The translations under genes and the position numbers were made by a program. Shown here in pieces: positions 8,458-17,705 of a stretch of 64,000 bases of DNA. Under the pieces are notes generated by a model. It made no database searches. It saw nothing but the letters and a program-made list of their open reading frames with translations, and was not told the DNA's origin. Each line of letters starts with the position of its first letter. The stretch's first letter is position 1. Source of the DNA: Dehalococcoidia bacterium (GTDB lineage: Bacteria; Chloroflexota; Dehalococcoidia; E44-bin15); contig DATKYK010000020.1 in assembly GCA_035528575.1 (NCBI GenBank), positions 62,001 through 126,000 of the forward strand, read 5' to 3'.

Positions 8458-8550
8458 AATCTTGTGAAGTTTATTATTACATAGTGCTCACAATTAGCCT
8501 CTTGCTATGTGCTTCACATATAGTATAATATAATGGTGGAGATAGATATT

Positions 8551-8778
8551 ATGACACCTACTCAAAAGTTCAAAAGGAAGAAGAATATACTACAGAATAT
8601 GCTGTCAGTCAAGCGTATAAGTAAGAAGTACGGCTTTCACCCGAATACGGTGCGGTCATGGGTTACTCGTGATGGTTTGAAGGCTGTTAGACATGGTCCT
8701 GGGAGGAAGATTTTTATTAAGCAAGATGATGTAGAAGCGTTTATCAAGCGGTGGTATGAGATAGATGAAGGGGAATGA
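8551..8778 (+). CDS. Helix-turn-helix (excisionase/MerR-like) protein
   Basis: The 75-residue product has the phrase SVKRISKKYGFHPNTVRSWV, a recognition helix, followed by a wing ending KIFIKQDDVEAFIKRWYE. This is the excisionase-type HTH seen in recombination directionality factors and small regulators. I chose ATG 8551 because GGAG lies 9 bases before it; ATG 8533 has no ribosome site. It ends 55 bases before the serine recombinase and is probably its partner or regulator. Confidence 0.75.
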   Translation: MTPTQKFKRKKNILQNMLSVKRISKKYGFHPNTVRSWVTRDGLKAVRHGPGRKIFIKQDDVEAFIKRWYEIDEGE

Positions 8779-8832
8779 TTTCTATATTATCCACAAAATT
8801 TTCAATAAAATTTGAGAAGGGGGTAGAGAAAA

Positions 8833-10431
8833 ATGAAAACAGTAATATACGCACGGGTCAGCTCCCAAGAGCAGGCAGACAACAAATTCAGTATTGAAAC
8901 ACAAATAGAAGATTGTCAAAATCACGCCCGCCGTCAGGAGGACGTTGTCGTAAAAACCTACGTTGATATTCAGTCGGGGCGTGATGCTCAAAAGGGCAGG
9001 CTACAATTTGAGCAGATGTTAAAGGATGCCAAGGCAGGGTTGTTTGAAAAAATCATTGTTTGGCGACCTGACCGATTGTTCCGAGGCTTGACCCCAGCGG
9101 CAAAATTAGCCAAAGTTTTAGATGAAACTGATGTCGATATCGAAGGCGTGCTTCAGCCTCTAACTAGACGGACGGTTGGTTTGTGGGCATGGGTAGCTGA
9201 GCAGGACGTCGAGAGCATGACGGATCGACTCGTCAGTGGTAAACGAGCTAACGCTAGGGAAATCGGTAAATGGGGTGGTGGTTTTGTAAAGTATGGGTAT
9301 CGCTACAATTGTGATAAGACGTCACCGGACTATACTGGCAAATTGGAGATAGATGAGGCTGAGGCTGGCGTTGTTCTGGGTCTTTTCCAGTGGGTGGATG
9401 AAGGAAAAACGGCTTCAAGCTGGTGTAGATGGGCAAACGAGCAAGCCATACCTACTAAGCGAAGGAGTCAGGGCTGGACACCACAAGAGGTCTCAGAAAT
9501 GCTGAGGAATAGATGTTACACAGGTAGCGGAGCTTATGGGAAATTGACACGGAGAGGCAATAGGCTTGTGCCTGCTAACAATCCCGTATCTTTGAGCTAT
9601 CCCCGAATTATTGACGATGACCTGTTTGAACGTGTGCAACAAAGGCTTTTAGAAAACAAACGAGGAAACCGGGGCTCAACCAGGTCAGACAGGACATATA
9701 TCCTTCAGCACATGGGCCAATGTGGAGTATGTGGCGGGCGGCTATGTTGCACAACCAACGGTATGGGTTATCGGTATATGTATTGTCTCAATCAGAGGCG
9801 CTTTCCTCATATTTATCGGTGCTATAAACCTCAAAACTGGCAGTTGGACTTGATTGAAGATTACATCTGGGACGAGGTTAACGGCGTGTTGTCGGGCTAT
9901 GTTAATGGGAGTTATGAGGCGCTTATTGAGCGACTTGATAATGGGCGGGATGATAGGCAGAAAGCCATAAGTAAAATTAGTGTTGAGCTAGAACACTTCC
10001 CAGTGGAAAAGCAACGAATCCTGACCATTCTGCGGAAGGGATATATCAACGAGGCAGAAGCCGAAATCCAGCTTACTGTGATAAACTCCGAAGAAGCACA
10101 CCTGCAACAAGAGCTTGCTCAGGCTGAGCACCTTCAAGCCAACTCAGTTGAGGTGTGGCAAGCCTTCAAGGCTCAGCTACACGAGCTTGACCGGTTCCGC
10201 TTCTTCGGCTTCCATCATATATCCGCCGACCAGAAAAAGCAGCTACTTCTTACCTTACTCCAAGGCTTTGTATTGTTTAAGGACGGCAAACTGGAAATCA
10301 GGTTCAAGTTGCCAGTCAAAGAACAAGTAGCCGATACTATTTTAACCCTATCAAGCAATGATACCATCTTCGGTAACAATAATTATGAGGCAATTCGGAC
10401 TATTGACATTTCCATAGCAAATGTTCCATAA
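8833..10431 (+). CDS. Large serine recombinase
   Basis: The 532-residue protein starts with a resolvase catalytic domain (about 1-140). The nucleophile Ser is in YARVSS (about position 10), with further conserved Arg residues in IVWRPDRLFRG. The recombinase domain follows (about 150-260, with KYGYR and a Trp-rich segment). A zinc ribbon (QCGVCGGRLCC ... YMYCLNQRR ... YRC) and a coiled-coil come next, ending in a beta-rich tail. Large serine recombinases insert and excise mobile elements. The ribosome site is GAGAAGGGGG before the ATG. It lies beside the 10468 direct repeat, as integrases usually lie beside att. Confidence 0.9.
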   Translation: MKTVIYARVSSQEQADNKFSIETQIEDCQNHARRQEDVVVKTYVDIQSGRDAQKGRLQFEQMLKDAKAGLFEKIIVWRPDRLFRGLTPAAKLAKVLDETDVDIEGVLQPLTRRTVGLWAWVAEQDVESMTDRLVSGKRANAREIGKWGGGFVKYGYRYNCDKTSPDYTGKLEIDEAEAGVVLGLFQWVDEGKTASSWCRWANEQAIPTKRRSQGWTPQEVSEMLRNRCYTGSGAYGKLTRRGNRLVPANNPVSLSYPRIIDDDLFERVQQRLLENKRGNRGSTRSDRTYILQHMGQCGVCGGRLCCTTNGMGYRYMYCLNQRRFPHIYRCYKPQNWQLDLIEDYIWDEVNGVLSGYVNGSYEALIERLDNGRDDRQKAISKISVELEHFPVEKQRILTILRKGYINEAEAEIQLTVINSEEAHLQQELAQAEHLQANSVEVWQAFKAQLHELDRFRFFGFHHISADQKKQLLLTLLQGFVLFKDGKLEIRFKLPVKEQVADTILTLSSNDTIFGNNNYEAIRTIDISIANVP

Positions 10432-10464
10432 TCCACGCGCACATATGGGAAAGGAGGTGAACTG

Positions 10465-10599
10465 ATTCAAGCATATTGCATGAAGTGCCGGAAAAAGGTG
10501 CATATTTCAGGTAAAGATGACTCTGGTGGTACTAAGCTAGCCACCGGCTGTTGTACTTGGCTGAGTTCCTGCTATTTCCGTATAATGAAAGGAGGGTGA
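10465..10599 (+). CDS. Diverged DUF5679-like small protein with probable ATT start (44 aa)
   Basis: The frame is homologous to the gene at 802: after the start the codons read QAYCMKCRKKV in both. The start codon position reads ATT, with AAGGAGG ending 7 bases before it, a textbook spacing. The in-frame ATG at 10480 would lose the first Cys and has poor spacing. The second half differs (LATGCCTWLSSCYFRIMK): it keeps ATG..C and FRI but lacks the CPxC knuckle. Either ATT is used as a rare start, as known for infC, or the gene is decaying. It ends 1 base before the next start. Confidence 0.5.
   Translation: MQAYCMKCRKKVHISGKDDSGGTKLATGCCTWLSSCYFRIMKGG
10468..10505 (+). repeat. Direct repeat, right copy (candidate att site)
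   Basis: Thirty-five of 38 bases match 805-842. It lies 36 bases after the recombinase stop codon and at the boundary where AT-rich island sequence ends. Its coding overlap with a DUF5679-like frame means simple paralogy remains the alternative explanation. Confidence 0.45.
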
Positions 10600-10600
10600 T

Positions 10601-10762
10601 ATGCTCTGGAATTTATTAGTATTTATCGTTGTTATTCTCTTGATTTTGTGGGTGCTGGGTTTTGTCTTCTCCTTTGGGGGTGGGCTGATCCATATATTAA
10701 TTGTTGTCGCAATTGTTCTCGCAATTATCTGGCTGGCACAGCGAGTGAGAGTGAGAAAGTAA
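10601..10762 (+). CDS. Lmo0937-family small membrane protein (53 aa)
   Basis: The product starts MLWNLLVFIVVILLILWVLG, then FVFSFGGGLIHILIVVAIV and a short basic tail QRVRVRK. Two membrane helices around a GGGLIH turn are characteristic of the Lmo0937 family, of unknown role and often linked to stress conditions. AAAGGAGGGTGAT precedes the ATG, which begins one base after the upstream stop, so the two genes are probably co-transcribed. Confidence 0.8.
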   Translation: MLWNLLVFIVVILLILWVLGFVFSFGGGLIHILIVVAIVLAIIWLAQRVRVRK

Positions 10763-10819
10763 AAGCATTAGAGTTGAAGCAAAACCAATACAATAATAAA
10801 AGCGGAAAGGAGATATGCT

Positions 10820-10960
10820 ATGGAAATTACTGGTCTTGTTGCGGGAATAATCGCTATCGTTGCTGGGGTACTGATATTGATAAAACCGAAGCTTCTTAAT
10901 TGGGTTGTCGCTATTTACCTCATTGTTGTTGGAGCAATTGCTGTCATAGACGCATTGTAG
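10820..10960 (+). CDS. DUF3096 small membrane protein (46 aa)
   Basis: The 46-residue product contains two membrane helices with the phrases AGVLILIKPKLLNWVVA and YLIVVGAIAVI, the pattern of DUF3096 (unknown function). GGAAAGGAG lies 7-15 bases before the ATG. It follows the Lmo0937 gene by 57 bases, an association of tiny membrane proteins I would expect to respond to envelope stress; that role is inference. Confidence 0.75.
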   Translation: MEITGLVAGIIAIVAGVLILIKPKLLNWVVAIYLIVVGAIAVIDAL

Positions 10961-11220
10961 ACACTACGTAAAACATTTTTCTTACTGATGACAGCACATA
11001 GATAACAAGTAGTATCAGGGCAATTATCACTGTAAATATCGACAGATCTACATGCTGGCGCTTATATCGCACTGTTGTCGCATGATAACATAACCTACCT
11101 TATTTCTCTATAAAAATTGCTCCCCAAAATCGTCAACCATAACCGAGCAGAACCCTCAGCAAGTAGCAGTTGCCTTTATAACCGGCCGTGGCTAAAATAG
11201 TAAGGTGAGGCCTTTGAGTC

Positions 11221-13209
11221 ATGCCGGAGCAAGCACAAAAAATGCCCTCGTTCAAGATCGTTTCCGATTTTCGGCCTACCGGGGACCAGCCCCAGGCGGT
11301 GGACAGGCTGGTGGAGGGGCTGGAGCGCGGCTATAAGCACCAGACGCTGCTGGGCGTGACCGGCAGCGGCAAGACCTTCACCATGGCCAACGTCATCGAG
11401 CGGGTTCAAAGGCCCACCCTGGTGATGTCCCACAACAAGACCCTCGCCGCCCAGCTCGCCACGGAGTTCAAGGAGTACCTTCCCGATAACGCCGTGGAGT
11501 ACTTCGTCAGCTACTATGACTACTACCAGCCCGAGGCCTATATCCCCAGAACCGATACCTATATCGAGAAGGAGAGCGATATTAATGAGGAGATCGATAA
11601 GATGCGCCACTCATCCACCAGGGCGCTCTTCACCCGAAGGGATGTTGTCATCGTGGCCTCGGTATCCTGTATCTACGGCCTGGGCTCCCCCGAAGAGTAC
11701 CACGGCTTCGTGTTGAGCCTCACCAGAGGCGAAAAGAGGAATCGAGACCGCATCGCCCGCCAACTGGTTAACATGCAGTACCAAAGAAACGATATAGACT
11801 TCACCCGCGGCCGCTTCCGCATCCGCGGCGACACGCTGGAAATTCAGCCAGCATACGAGGAGCTGGCGGTCAGGGTGCAGTTCTTCGGGGATGAGCTCGA
11901 GCGCATCGTGGAGGTCGACCCGCTGACCGGCGAGCTGCTGGCGGAGCGTGACTTCGTAGAAATCTACCCGGCGAAGCACTTCGTAACCTCCCCCGACAAG
12001 ATGATGGCGGCCATCGAGGACATAAAGGCGGAGCTGGAGCAGAGACTGGAGGAGCTACGGGGGCAGGGGAAGCCCCTTGAGGCGGCCAGGCTTGATGCCA
12101 GGACCAACTATGATATCGAGATGCTCCAGGAGGCGGGCTACTGCACCGGGGTGGAGAACTACTCGCGTCACCTGTCACGAAGGGCAGCGGGGAGCCCCCC
12201 CTGGACGCTGCTCGACTACTTCCCCGATGACCTCCTCCTCTTCGTCGATGAGTCGCACATGACCCTGCCCCAGGTGCGCGGCATGTATCACGGCGACCGC
12301 TCGCGGAAGGAGACGCTGGTGGAGTACGGCTTTCGCCTGCCCTCAGCGCTGGACAACCGCCCGCTTAACTTTGCAGAGTTCGCCGAGCACGTTAGTCAGG
12401 CAATCTATGTCTCGGCAACCCCCGGCCCCTACGAGTATGAGCACAGCGAGCAGATCGCGGAGCAGCTAATCAGGCCCACCGGGCTACTGGAGCCCAGCAT
12501 CGAGGTCAAGCCGACAAAGGGGCAGGTCGATGACCTCATGGAGCAGATAAGGACTCGTGTGGAGCGGGGGGAGCGCTGCCTGGTAACCACCATGACCAAG
12601 AGAATGGCAGAGCAGCTCTCCGATTACCTGAAGGAGATGGGGATCAAGACCCATCACCTGCACTCTGAGATCAATACCCTGGAGCGGGTGGAGATCCTGC
12701 GCGACCTGAGGCTGGGCGTCTACGATGTGGTGGTCGGCATCAACCTGCTTCGCGAGGGGCTCGACCTTCCCGAGGTGAGCCTGGTAGCTATCCTCGATGC
12801 CGATAAAGAGGGCTTTCTGAGATCGCGCGACTCGCTGATCCAGACCATGGGGCGCGCCGCCCGCCACATCGAGGGGAACGTAATAATGTATGCAGATACC
12901 ATCACCGGCTCGATGAAGGCGGCCATGGATGAGGTCTGCCGCCGCCGCAGTATCCAGCTAGAATATAACCAGGCGCATGGCATCACCCCACAGGGGATCA
13001 AGAAGGCTATCAAGGATATCACCGACCGGGTGAGGGTGGTGGCAGAGACCCGCACCCCCTATACCGCTACCCCCATACCCAGGGATGAGATGCTGCGCCT
13101 GATAAAGGAACTGGAATCTCAGATGAAAAAGGCAGCCAGGGACCTGGAGTTCGAGAAGGCGGCGCTGCTCAGGGACCGCATCGTCGAGCTGAGAAGGGAT
13201 ATGGAGTGA
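11221..13209 (+). CDS. uvrB: UvrABC excinuclease subunit B
   Basis: UvrB receives DNA from UvrA, verifies the lesion and recruits UvrC in nucleotide excision repair. The 662-residue length is normal. Walker A is GVTGSGKT at 45-52; the damage-checking beta-hairpin region reads [26 protein letters not shown] is the DEAD-type motif. The helicase C-terminal motifs include [16 protein letters not shown] and the Arg-finger block QTMGRAARH. The UVR domain that binds UvrC closes the protein. GC-rich codons mark the return to core genome after the island. An intrinsic terminator lies just downstream. Confidence 0.97.
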   Translation: MPEQAQKMPSFKIVSDFRPTGDQPQAVDRLVEGLERGYKHQTLLGVTGSGKTFTMANVIERVQRPTLVMSHNKTLAAQLATEFKEYLPDNAVEYFVSYYDYYQPEAYIPRTDTYIEKESDINEEIDKMRHSSTRALFTRRDVVIVASVSCIYGLGSPEEYHGFVLSLTRGEKRNRDRIARQLVNMQYQRNDIDFTRGRFRIRGDTLEIQPAYEELAVRVQFFGDELERIVEVDPLTGELLAERDFVEIYPAKHFVTSPDKMMAAIEDIKAELEQRLEELRGQGKPLEAARLDARTNYDIEMLQEAGYCTGVENYSRHLSRRAAGSPPWTLLDYFPDDLLLFVDESHMTLPQVRGMYHGDRSRKETLVEYGFRLPSALDNRPLNFAEFAEHVSQAIYVSATPGPYEYEHSEQIAEQLIRPTGLLEPSIEVKPTKGQVDDLMEQIRTRVERGERCLVTTMTKRMAEQLSDYLKEMGIKTHHLHSEINTLERVEILRDLRLGVYDVVVGINLLREGLDLPEVSLVAILDADKEGFLRSRDSLIQTMGRAARHIEGNVIMYADTITGSMKAAMDEVCRRRSIQLEYNQAHGITPQGIKKAIKDITDRVRVVAETRTPYTATPIPRDEMLRLIKELESQMKKAARDLEFEKAALLRDRIVELRRDME

Positions 13210-13211
13210 AG

Positions 13212-13241
13212 AGCTGCCCCGATTATATCGGGGCAGCTTTT
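13212..13241 (+). terminator. Intrinsic terminator after uvrB
   Basis: A perfect stem (AGCTGCCCCGAT, loop TAT, ATCGGGGCAGCT) is followed by TTT and begins 3 bases after the uvrB stop. Confidence 0.85.
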
Positions 13242-13327
13242 AAAAGTCCCCCAAGATTGGGGGATTAGGGGGTTGATTGATACTATTGCAGCAGTCTCCG
13301 AATAATAACTAGAGGCTCATTTTTCCC

Positions 13328-13465
13328 ATGAACGAAAAGACCAGGCAGGAGCGGCGCGAGAATCGCCTGCGGAAGAAACGGGAAAGGATGCCAAAGCACG
13401 GCAAGAGCCTGGCGAGAGTATATCGGGATGCTGTCCTCAAGCGGCTGAGGGGCAAGGCGAAGTAA
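13328..13465 (+). CDS. Small basic protein (45 aa), unknown
   Basis: ATG 13328 opens a 45-codon frame whose product is almost wholly Arg/Lys/Glu helix with the centre RMPKHGKSLARVYRDAV. The pattern fits a short, highly basic, probably RNA- or ribosome-binding peptide that I recall from other Chloroflexota, but I know no assigned function. The ribosome site is weak. It is convergent with accDA, 6 bases away. Confidence 0.55.
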   Translation: MNEKTRQERRENRLRKKRERMPKHGKSLARVYRDAVLKRLRGKAK

Positions 13466-13471
13466 GCGAGG

Positions 13472-15298
13472 CTATCCGTCCCCCGGTAACGGTTCCTTCT
13501 CCTCTTCCAGGGGAACCTCCTCCGCCCTCGAGGGGAGATACTCCTTTAACTCCTCCAGCCTCTGTGAGAGGAATTCCTGAAGCTGAGCGCTCTCCTTGGA
13601 GATGGCAACGCTCACACGAGAGCTGTAACGCCCCATAGCGCGAAACTTGTTGGAGCGCGCCCTTACCAGCCTGGCAGCAGAGACCCCTTGCACCTGAACC
13701 AGCTCATTTAAGAGAAACTTCTTGAGCTGGCGCGCTGCCTCATCGGGGGCGACATGCGCCCCTCCCCGGGGCTCAGGCACCAGCACATCCACCACGCCGA
13801 GCTTTATACAGTCCTCAGAGGTGAGCCTCAGGGCAGGGGCTACCTCATCCGCCCTGCTCGCGTCTCGATAGAGCAGGACAGCAGCCCGCTCCGGAGGGAT
13901 CACCGAGAAAATGGCATTCTCCATCATGAGGGTGCGGTCGGCAACCCCGAAAGCAAGCGCCGCCTCGCTGCCCCCCTCACCAATGATGGCAGCGATTATC
14001 GGCGTGGGCAGGTCAGACATCTGGGCCAGGCATTGGGCGATAGCGCTCCCTATCCCCCGCTCCTCAGCCTCCAGCCCGGGATAAGCCCCCGGGGTATCGA
14101 TTAAGGTGATAACGGGGAGCATAAACTTGGCTGCCAGGCTCATCGCCCGCTGCGCCTTGCGGAAGCCCTCAGGGTAGGGCCGCCCCGATTTCCCCTGCTC
14201 ACCATGGCCCCTCTCTTGAGCGATGATCACCACCGCCTCGCCACCGATGTCCCCCAGGCCACATACCACGGATTCATCATCGCCGTAGCAGCGGTCGCCG
14301 TGAAGCTCGATAAAGCTCGTGGTAATCCTGCCAATATAGTCCAGGGAGGTGGGTCGCTCCGCATGGCGAGCTAGCTGGACGCTCTGCCATGCCGACTCGC
14401 GCTCCGGAACTATCGGGGGATAGGGTCCGAACCTCCTCCTCCGGGTCAGTCGATACTTGGAAGAGAGCAGGTCGAGCAGAATGGCCAGTAAATCACGCTG
14501 CCTGGTGCGTTCCACGATACAGTCAATCATCCCATGCCTCAGGTGAGACTCAGCGGTGTGAGAATCCGGGGGAAGCTCCCTGCCCTCGGTCTCCATCACC
14601 AGCTTTAAGGGGGCGAAGCCGATAAGGGCATGGGGCTCGGCGATGATGATGTCGGCAAGGTTGGCAAAGCTGGAATAGACCTCCCCCGTGGTGGGGTTGG
14701 TCAGCACCGATATGAAGGGAAGGCCGGCAGCATATAACTGCTTGGCTGCCGCCGACGTCTTCGCCATCTGCATCAGGGAGAGCACCCCTTCCTGCACGCG
14801 GGCACCCCCACTGGAGACCACCGCCACCAGCGGAAGCCTCTTCCTGAGGGCATGCTCAAAGGCAAGGGTCACCTTCTCCCCCACTACGCAACCCATACTC
14901 CCACCCAAAAAGCCGAAGTCCAGCACTACCAAAACCGTAAGGGTGCCCTCGATCTGGCAAACGCCGGTAACCACTGCCTCGGATAGGCCGGTCCTCTTCT
15001 GCGCATCGAATACGCGCTTCTTGTAGGAGGAATCCCCGGAGAAAGAGAGGGGGTCAAGGGATGCCAGAGAGCGGTTTATCTCTATGAAGCTGCCGCTATC
15101 TGCCAGAAGCCCTATCCGCTCGTAGGCGGGGAGAAGATAATGAAACTGGCAACCGGGACAAATGCGATAGCGCTCAAAAAGCTCGGCAGAGGTAAGATCC
15201 ATTCCGCAATAGAGGCAGTTCTCTATTTCAGCCAGCACCCCTCTCTGCGCCATTTCCCGGCGCCGGCGGCTAATCCGTTCGAAAAATCCCTTCATCAA
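13472..15298 (-). CDS. accDA: Acetyl-CoA carboxylase carboxyltransferase, beta-alpha fusion
   Basis: The 608-residue protein joins the two carboxyltransferase subunits that move CO2 from carboxybiotin to acetyl-CoA, making malonyl-CoA for fatty acids. The beta half (1 to about 285) has the zinc ribbon CLYCGM ... CPGC and the crotonase-like GGSMGCVVGEK and SSGGARVQEG signatures. The alpha half (about 300 to the end) has LHGDRCYGDD and TLIDTPGAYPG. In Escherichia coli these are separate accD and accA genes. No biotin carboxylase or BCCP gene is in the window. The acidic C-terminal tail looks dispensable. Confidence 0.93.
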   Translation of the reverse strand: MMKGFFERISRRRREMAQRGVLAEIENCLYCGMDLTSAELFERYRICPGCQFHYLLPAYERIGLLADSGSFIEINRSLASLDPLSFSGDSSYKKRVFDAQKRTGLSEAVVTGVCQIEGTLTVLVVLDFGFLGGSMGCVVGEKVTLAFEHALRKRLPLVAVVSSGGARVQEGVLSLMQMAKTSAAAKQLYAAGLPFISVLTNPTTGEVYSSFANLADIIIAEPHALIGFAPLKLVMETEGRELPPDSHTAESHLRHGMIDCIVERTRQRDLLAILLDLLSSKYRLTRRRRFGPYPPIVPERESAWQSVQLARHAERPTSLDYIGRITTSFIELHGDRCYGDDESVVCGLGDIGGEAVVIIAQERGHGEQGKSGRPYPEGFRKAQRAMSLAAKFMLPVITLIDTPGAYPGLEAEERGIGSAIAQCLAQMSDLPTPIIAAIIGEGGSEAALAFGVADRTLMMENAIFSVIPPERAAVLLYRDASRADEVAPALRLTSEDCIKLGVVDVLVPEPRGGAHVAPDEAARQLKKFLLNELVQVQGVSAARLVRARSNKFRAMGRYSSRVSVAISKESAQLQEFLSQRLEELKEYLPSRAEEVPLEEEKEPLPGDG

Positions 15299-15320
15299 TT
15301 TACCTAAAACCTCCCTTCAT

Positions 15321-17621
15321 TCACTCCCCCTGCACCTTCCGCGACTTCCCCGGCTCCCCCGGGGCAACCACGCCCTGCTGCTCCAGGATGTCCATAATCC
15401 GCGCCGCCCGCGGGTAGCCGATGCCCAACCGCCTTTGCAGGAAAGAGGTGGAAATACTGCGATGCTCCATGGTGAGACGCTTCGCCTTCTCCAAAAGGGG
15501 GTCCTCATGGGAGACGTCGGCAGATTCCTGACCCACTTCCTGAACCAGTTGTGAGACATAGGCCTCCTGCGGTTGCTGGCTCACCCAGAAGCTTACCAGC
15601 CTCTCTACCTCGGCCTCGGTAACAAAGCTTCCCTGGAGCCGCTTCGGTTTGGGAGCATCGGGGGGCAGAAAGAGCATGTCCCCCCGACCCAGTAGCTTCT
15701 CGGCACCGCCGGTGTCCAGGACGGTACGCGAGTCCACCTGTGAGACCACCGCAAAGCTGATGCGCGCCGGAAAGTTGGCCTTTATCAGGCCGGTAACCAC
15801 ATCCACCGAAGGGCGCTGGGTGGCGACAATGAGATGAATGCCGGTGGCTCGAGACAGTTGGGCAAGGCGGCACAGCATGCGCTCCACCTCCTCAAGGGCG
15901 GTAGCCATCAGGTCAGCAAGCTCATCGATGACCAGCAACATGTGGGGGAATGGCCTCTCCACCCTGGGACTTTTATTATAGGCAGTAATATCCTTTGCAT
16001 TCACCGCAGCCATCATCTCGTAGCGATGGTCCATTTCACGGTTGAGCCACTTCAATGCCGTCACCGCCTTCTCCCGGTCCACGATCACCGGGGTAATCAG
16101 ATGGGGCACATTGCTAAACGACACCAGCTCCACCCTCTTGGGATCGACTAGGATGAGGCGCACCTCATCCGGGCTGGCAAAAAGCAGAATGGTGATGATT
16201 ACCGATGTTATGCACACGCTCTTGCCACTTCCGGTGGCACCGGCGATCAAGAGGTGGGGCATCTTGACCAGGTCGGCGACCACGCTCTCCCCCGAGACCC
16301 CCTTGCCCAGGGCCAGCGGAAGCTTGGTCTTGGACCTCAGCTTTTGGAAGGGAGCGCTCTCGATAATAGCCCTCAGGCCTACCACACCAGCTATACTATT
16401 GGGCACCTCGATCCCCACCATTGCCTTCCCCGGCACCGGGGCCTCGATCTTTATCGAGGGGGCGGACAGGGCTAATGCCAGGTCATTGGCCAGGGAGGCG
16501 ATGCGCTCCACCTTGACCCTGGTCTTGGAGACCTCCTCAAGGCGAACACTGATATTGCCATCCCTGTCTTTTTCCTTTATCTGCTTGAACTTGCGATCCC
16601 AGCCAGGCTCAACGCCGTACTGGGTGACGGCGGGGCCAACATTCACCTGGACTACCCTGGCCTCAACACCATAGCTCGCCAGGGCTTCCTCAATGATCCG
16701 TGTCCCCCGCTCCGTGTCCACCTGGACCGGCTCGGCCTCCGGAGCTCGCTCCAGCAGGCTGAGGGAGGGAAATTGCCATCTCCCACCCGCTTCCGCCACC
16801 CTTTCAACTGTTTCAATCTTTTCGCCCGCTGCCCCAGCTGTAGAGGGAACGGCCTCGGCTATCCTGTCCTTCTCAGGTTCACCAGCTACGGAAGGCGTCG
16901 CCTTGGGCTCAACCGCCCTGGGTGCTCCATACCCCACCCCCGCCACCGGCGCGGCGGCAGGCCTGGCTGGGCGCTGCGGCGGGGAAATCCTGGTGCGCTT
17001 CAGGGGATGACGGCGGTAAAATGCCCGGGGCCAGCATGCCAGGCGCCAGAGGTATCTATGGAGCGGATAGCGATGATAGGAATCCGCCAGAGCACGGAAA
17101 AAGCGCACGGACATGCGCCAGCTCCCTCGAGGCGCCACCAGAAATATGCCCACAATAACGATGCCGGCAAGCCTCAGCGCACCGATGGCATTGGGAGTTC
17201 CGATAACTGCCCTGCCAAACCCTCCCCCCAAATCGAAGAAGGCAAGAAGCCCGAAAATAGCGACACAGAAGGCGATGGCCCCCAGCCATCGGTTCCAACG
17301 ATGCAGTGCGAGTGAAGAAGCGATGGCCCTGAGCGACCGGTTCCCCCTTTGCAGAAACGCGGTAACCTGCTGCCGCCAAGTAATAAAGATCAGCAGCAAT
17401 ACCACCAGAACGGCTACAAGAATAACCCCGTAACCCAACGCCCCAAACACAGCATCCCAGGCGGTGCTAAACCCAGAGACTACTTGAGAACGGAAGATAA
17501 AAAGCAGCGCCAGCGCGATGAACAGAACCAGCAGCAACATCACCGGGCGCGAGAATAGATTGCGCCTGGTGCGAGAAGGCCCCCCCACCGCTGTACTCTT
17601 TGCCTGTTTAGCCCTTGCCAT
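15321..17621 (-). CDS. ftsK: DNA translocase FtsK/SpoIIIE
   Basis: FtsK pumps chromosome DNA through the division septum. Four to five membrane helices occupy the first 180 residues, followed by a Pro/Ala/Glu-rich linker, the alpha/beta motor with Walker A GATGSGKS and Walker B LLVIDELADL, and the C-terminal winged-helix gamma domain (SISTSFLQRRLGIGYPRA) that reads polar DNA repeats. I placed the start at ATG 17621 (MARAKQAK); a TTG 42 bases upstream at 17663 follows GGGCGGG and is possible. It lies 22 bases upstream of accDA on the same strand. Confidence 0.95.
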   Translation of the reverse strand: MARAKQAKSTAVGGPSRTRRNLFSRPVMLLLVLFIALALLFIFRSQVVSGFSTAWDAVFGALGYGVILVAVLVVLLLIFITWRQQVTAFLQRGNRSLRAIASSLALHRWNRWLGAIAFCVAIFGLLAFFDLGGGFGRAVIGTPNAIGALRLAGIVIVGIFLVAPRGSWRMSVRFFRALADSYHRYPLHRYLWRLACWPRAFYRRHPLKRTRISPPQRPARPAAAPVAGVGYGAPRAVEPKATPSVAGEPEKDRIAEAVPSTAGAAGEKIETVERVAEAGGRWQFPSLSLLERAPEAEPVQVDTERGTRIIEEALASYGVEARVVQVNVGPAVTQYGVEPGWDRKFKQIKEKDRDGNISVRLEEVSKTRVKVERIASLANDLALALSAPSIKIEAPVPGKAMVGIEVPNSIAGVVGLRAIIESAPFQKLRSKTKLPLALGKGVSGESVVADLVKMPHLLIAGATGSGKSVCITSVIITILLFASPDEVRLILVDPKRVELVSFSNVPHLITPVIVDREKAVTALKWLNREMDHRYEMMAAVNAKDITAYNKSPRVERPFPHMLLVIDELADLMATALEEVERMLCRLAQLSRATGIHLIVATQRPSVDVVTGLIKANFPARISFAVVSQVDSRTVLDTGGAEKLLGRGDMLFLPPDAPKPKRLQGSFVTEAEVERLVSFWVSQQPQEAYVSQLVQEVGQESADVSHEDPLLEKAKRLTMEHRSISTSFLQRRLGIGYPRAARIMDILEQQGVVAPGEPGKSRKVQGE

Positions 17622-17705
17622 GCTCTTTACCCGGCACGATAGATGCGATAATTCTAAACCCAATAATCCCGCCCTAACGGCTCGAAAACTTCGCCATGTC
17701 TCTTC

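Noticed and set aside
10944-11072. 42-codon minus-strand frame with one membrane helix (SIFTVIIALILLVIYVLSSV)
   Set aside because: No ribosome site at the GTG start and it overlaps the DUF3096 gene in antisense; plausible but unsupported.
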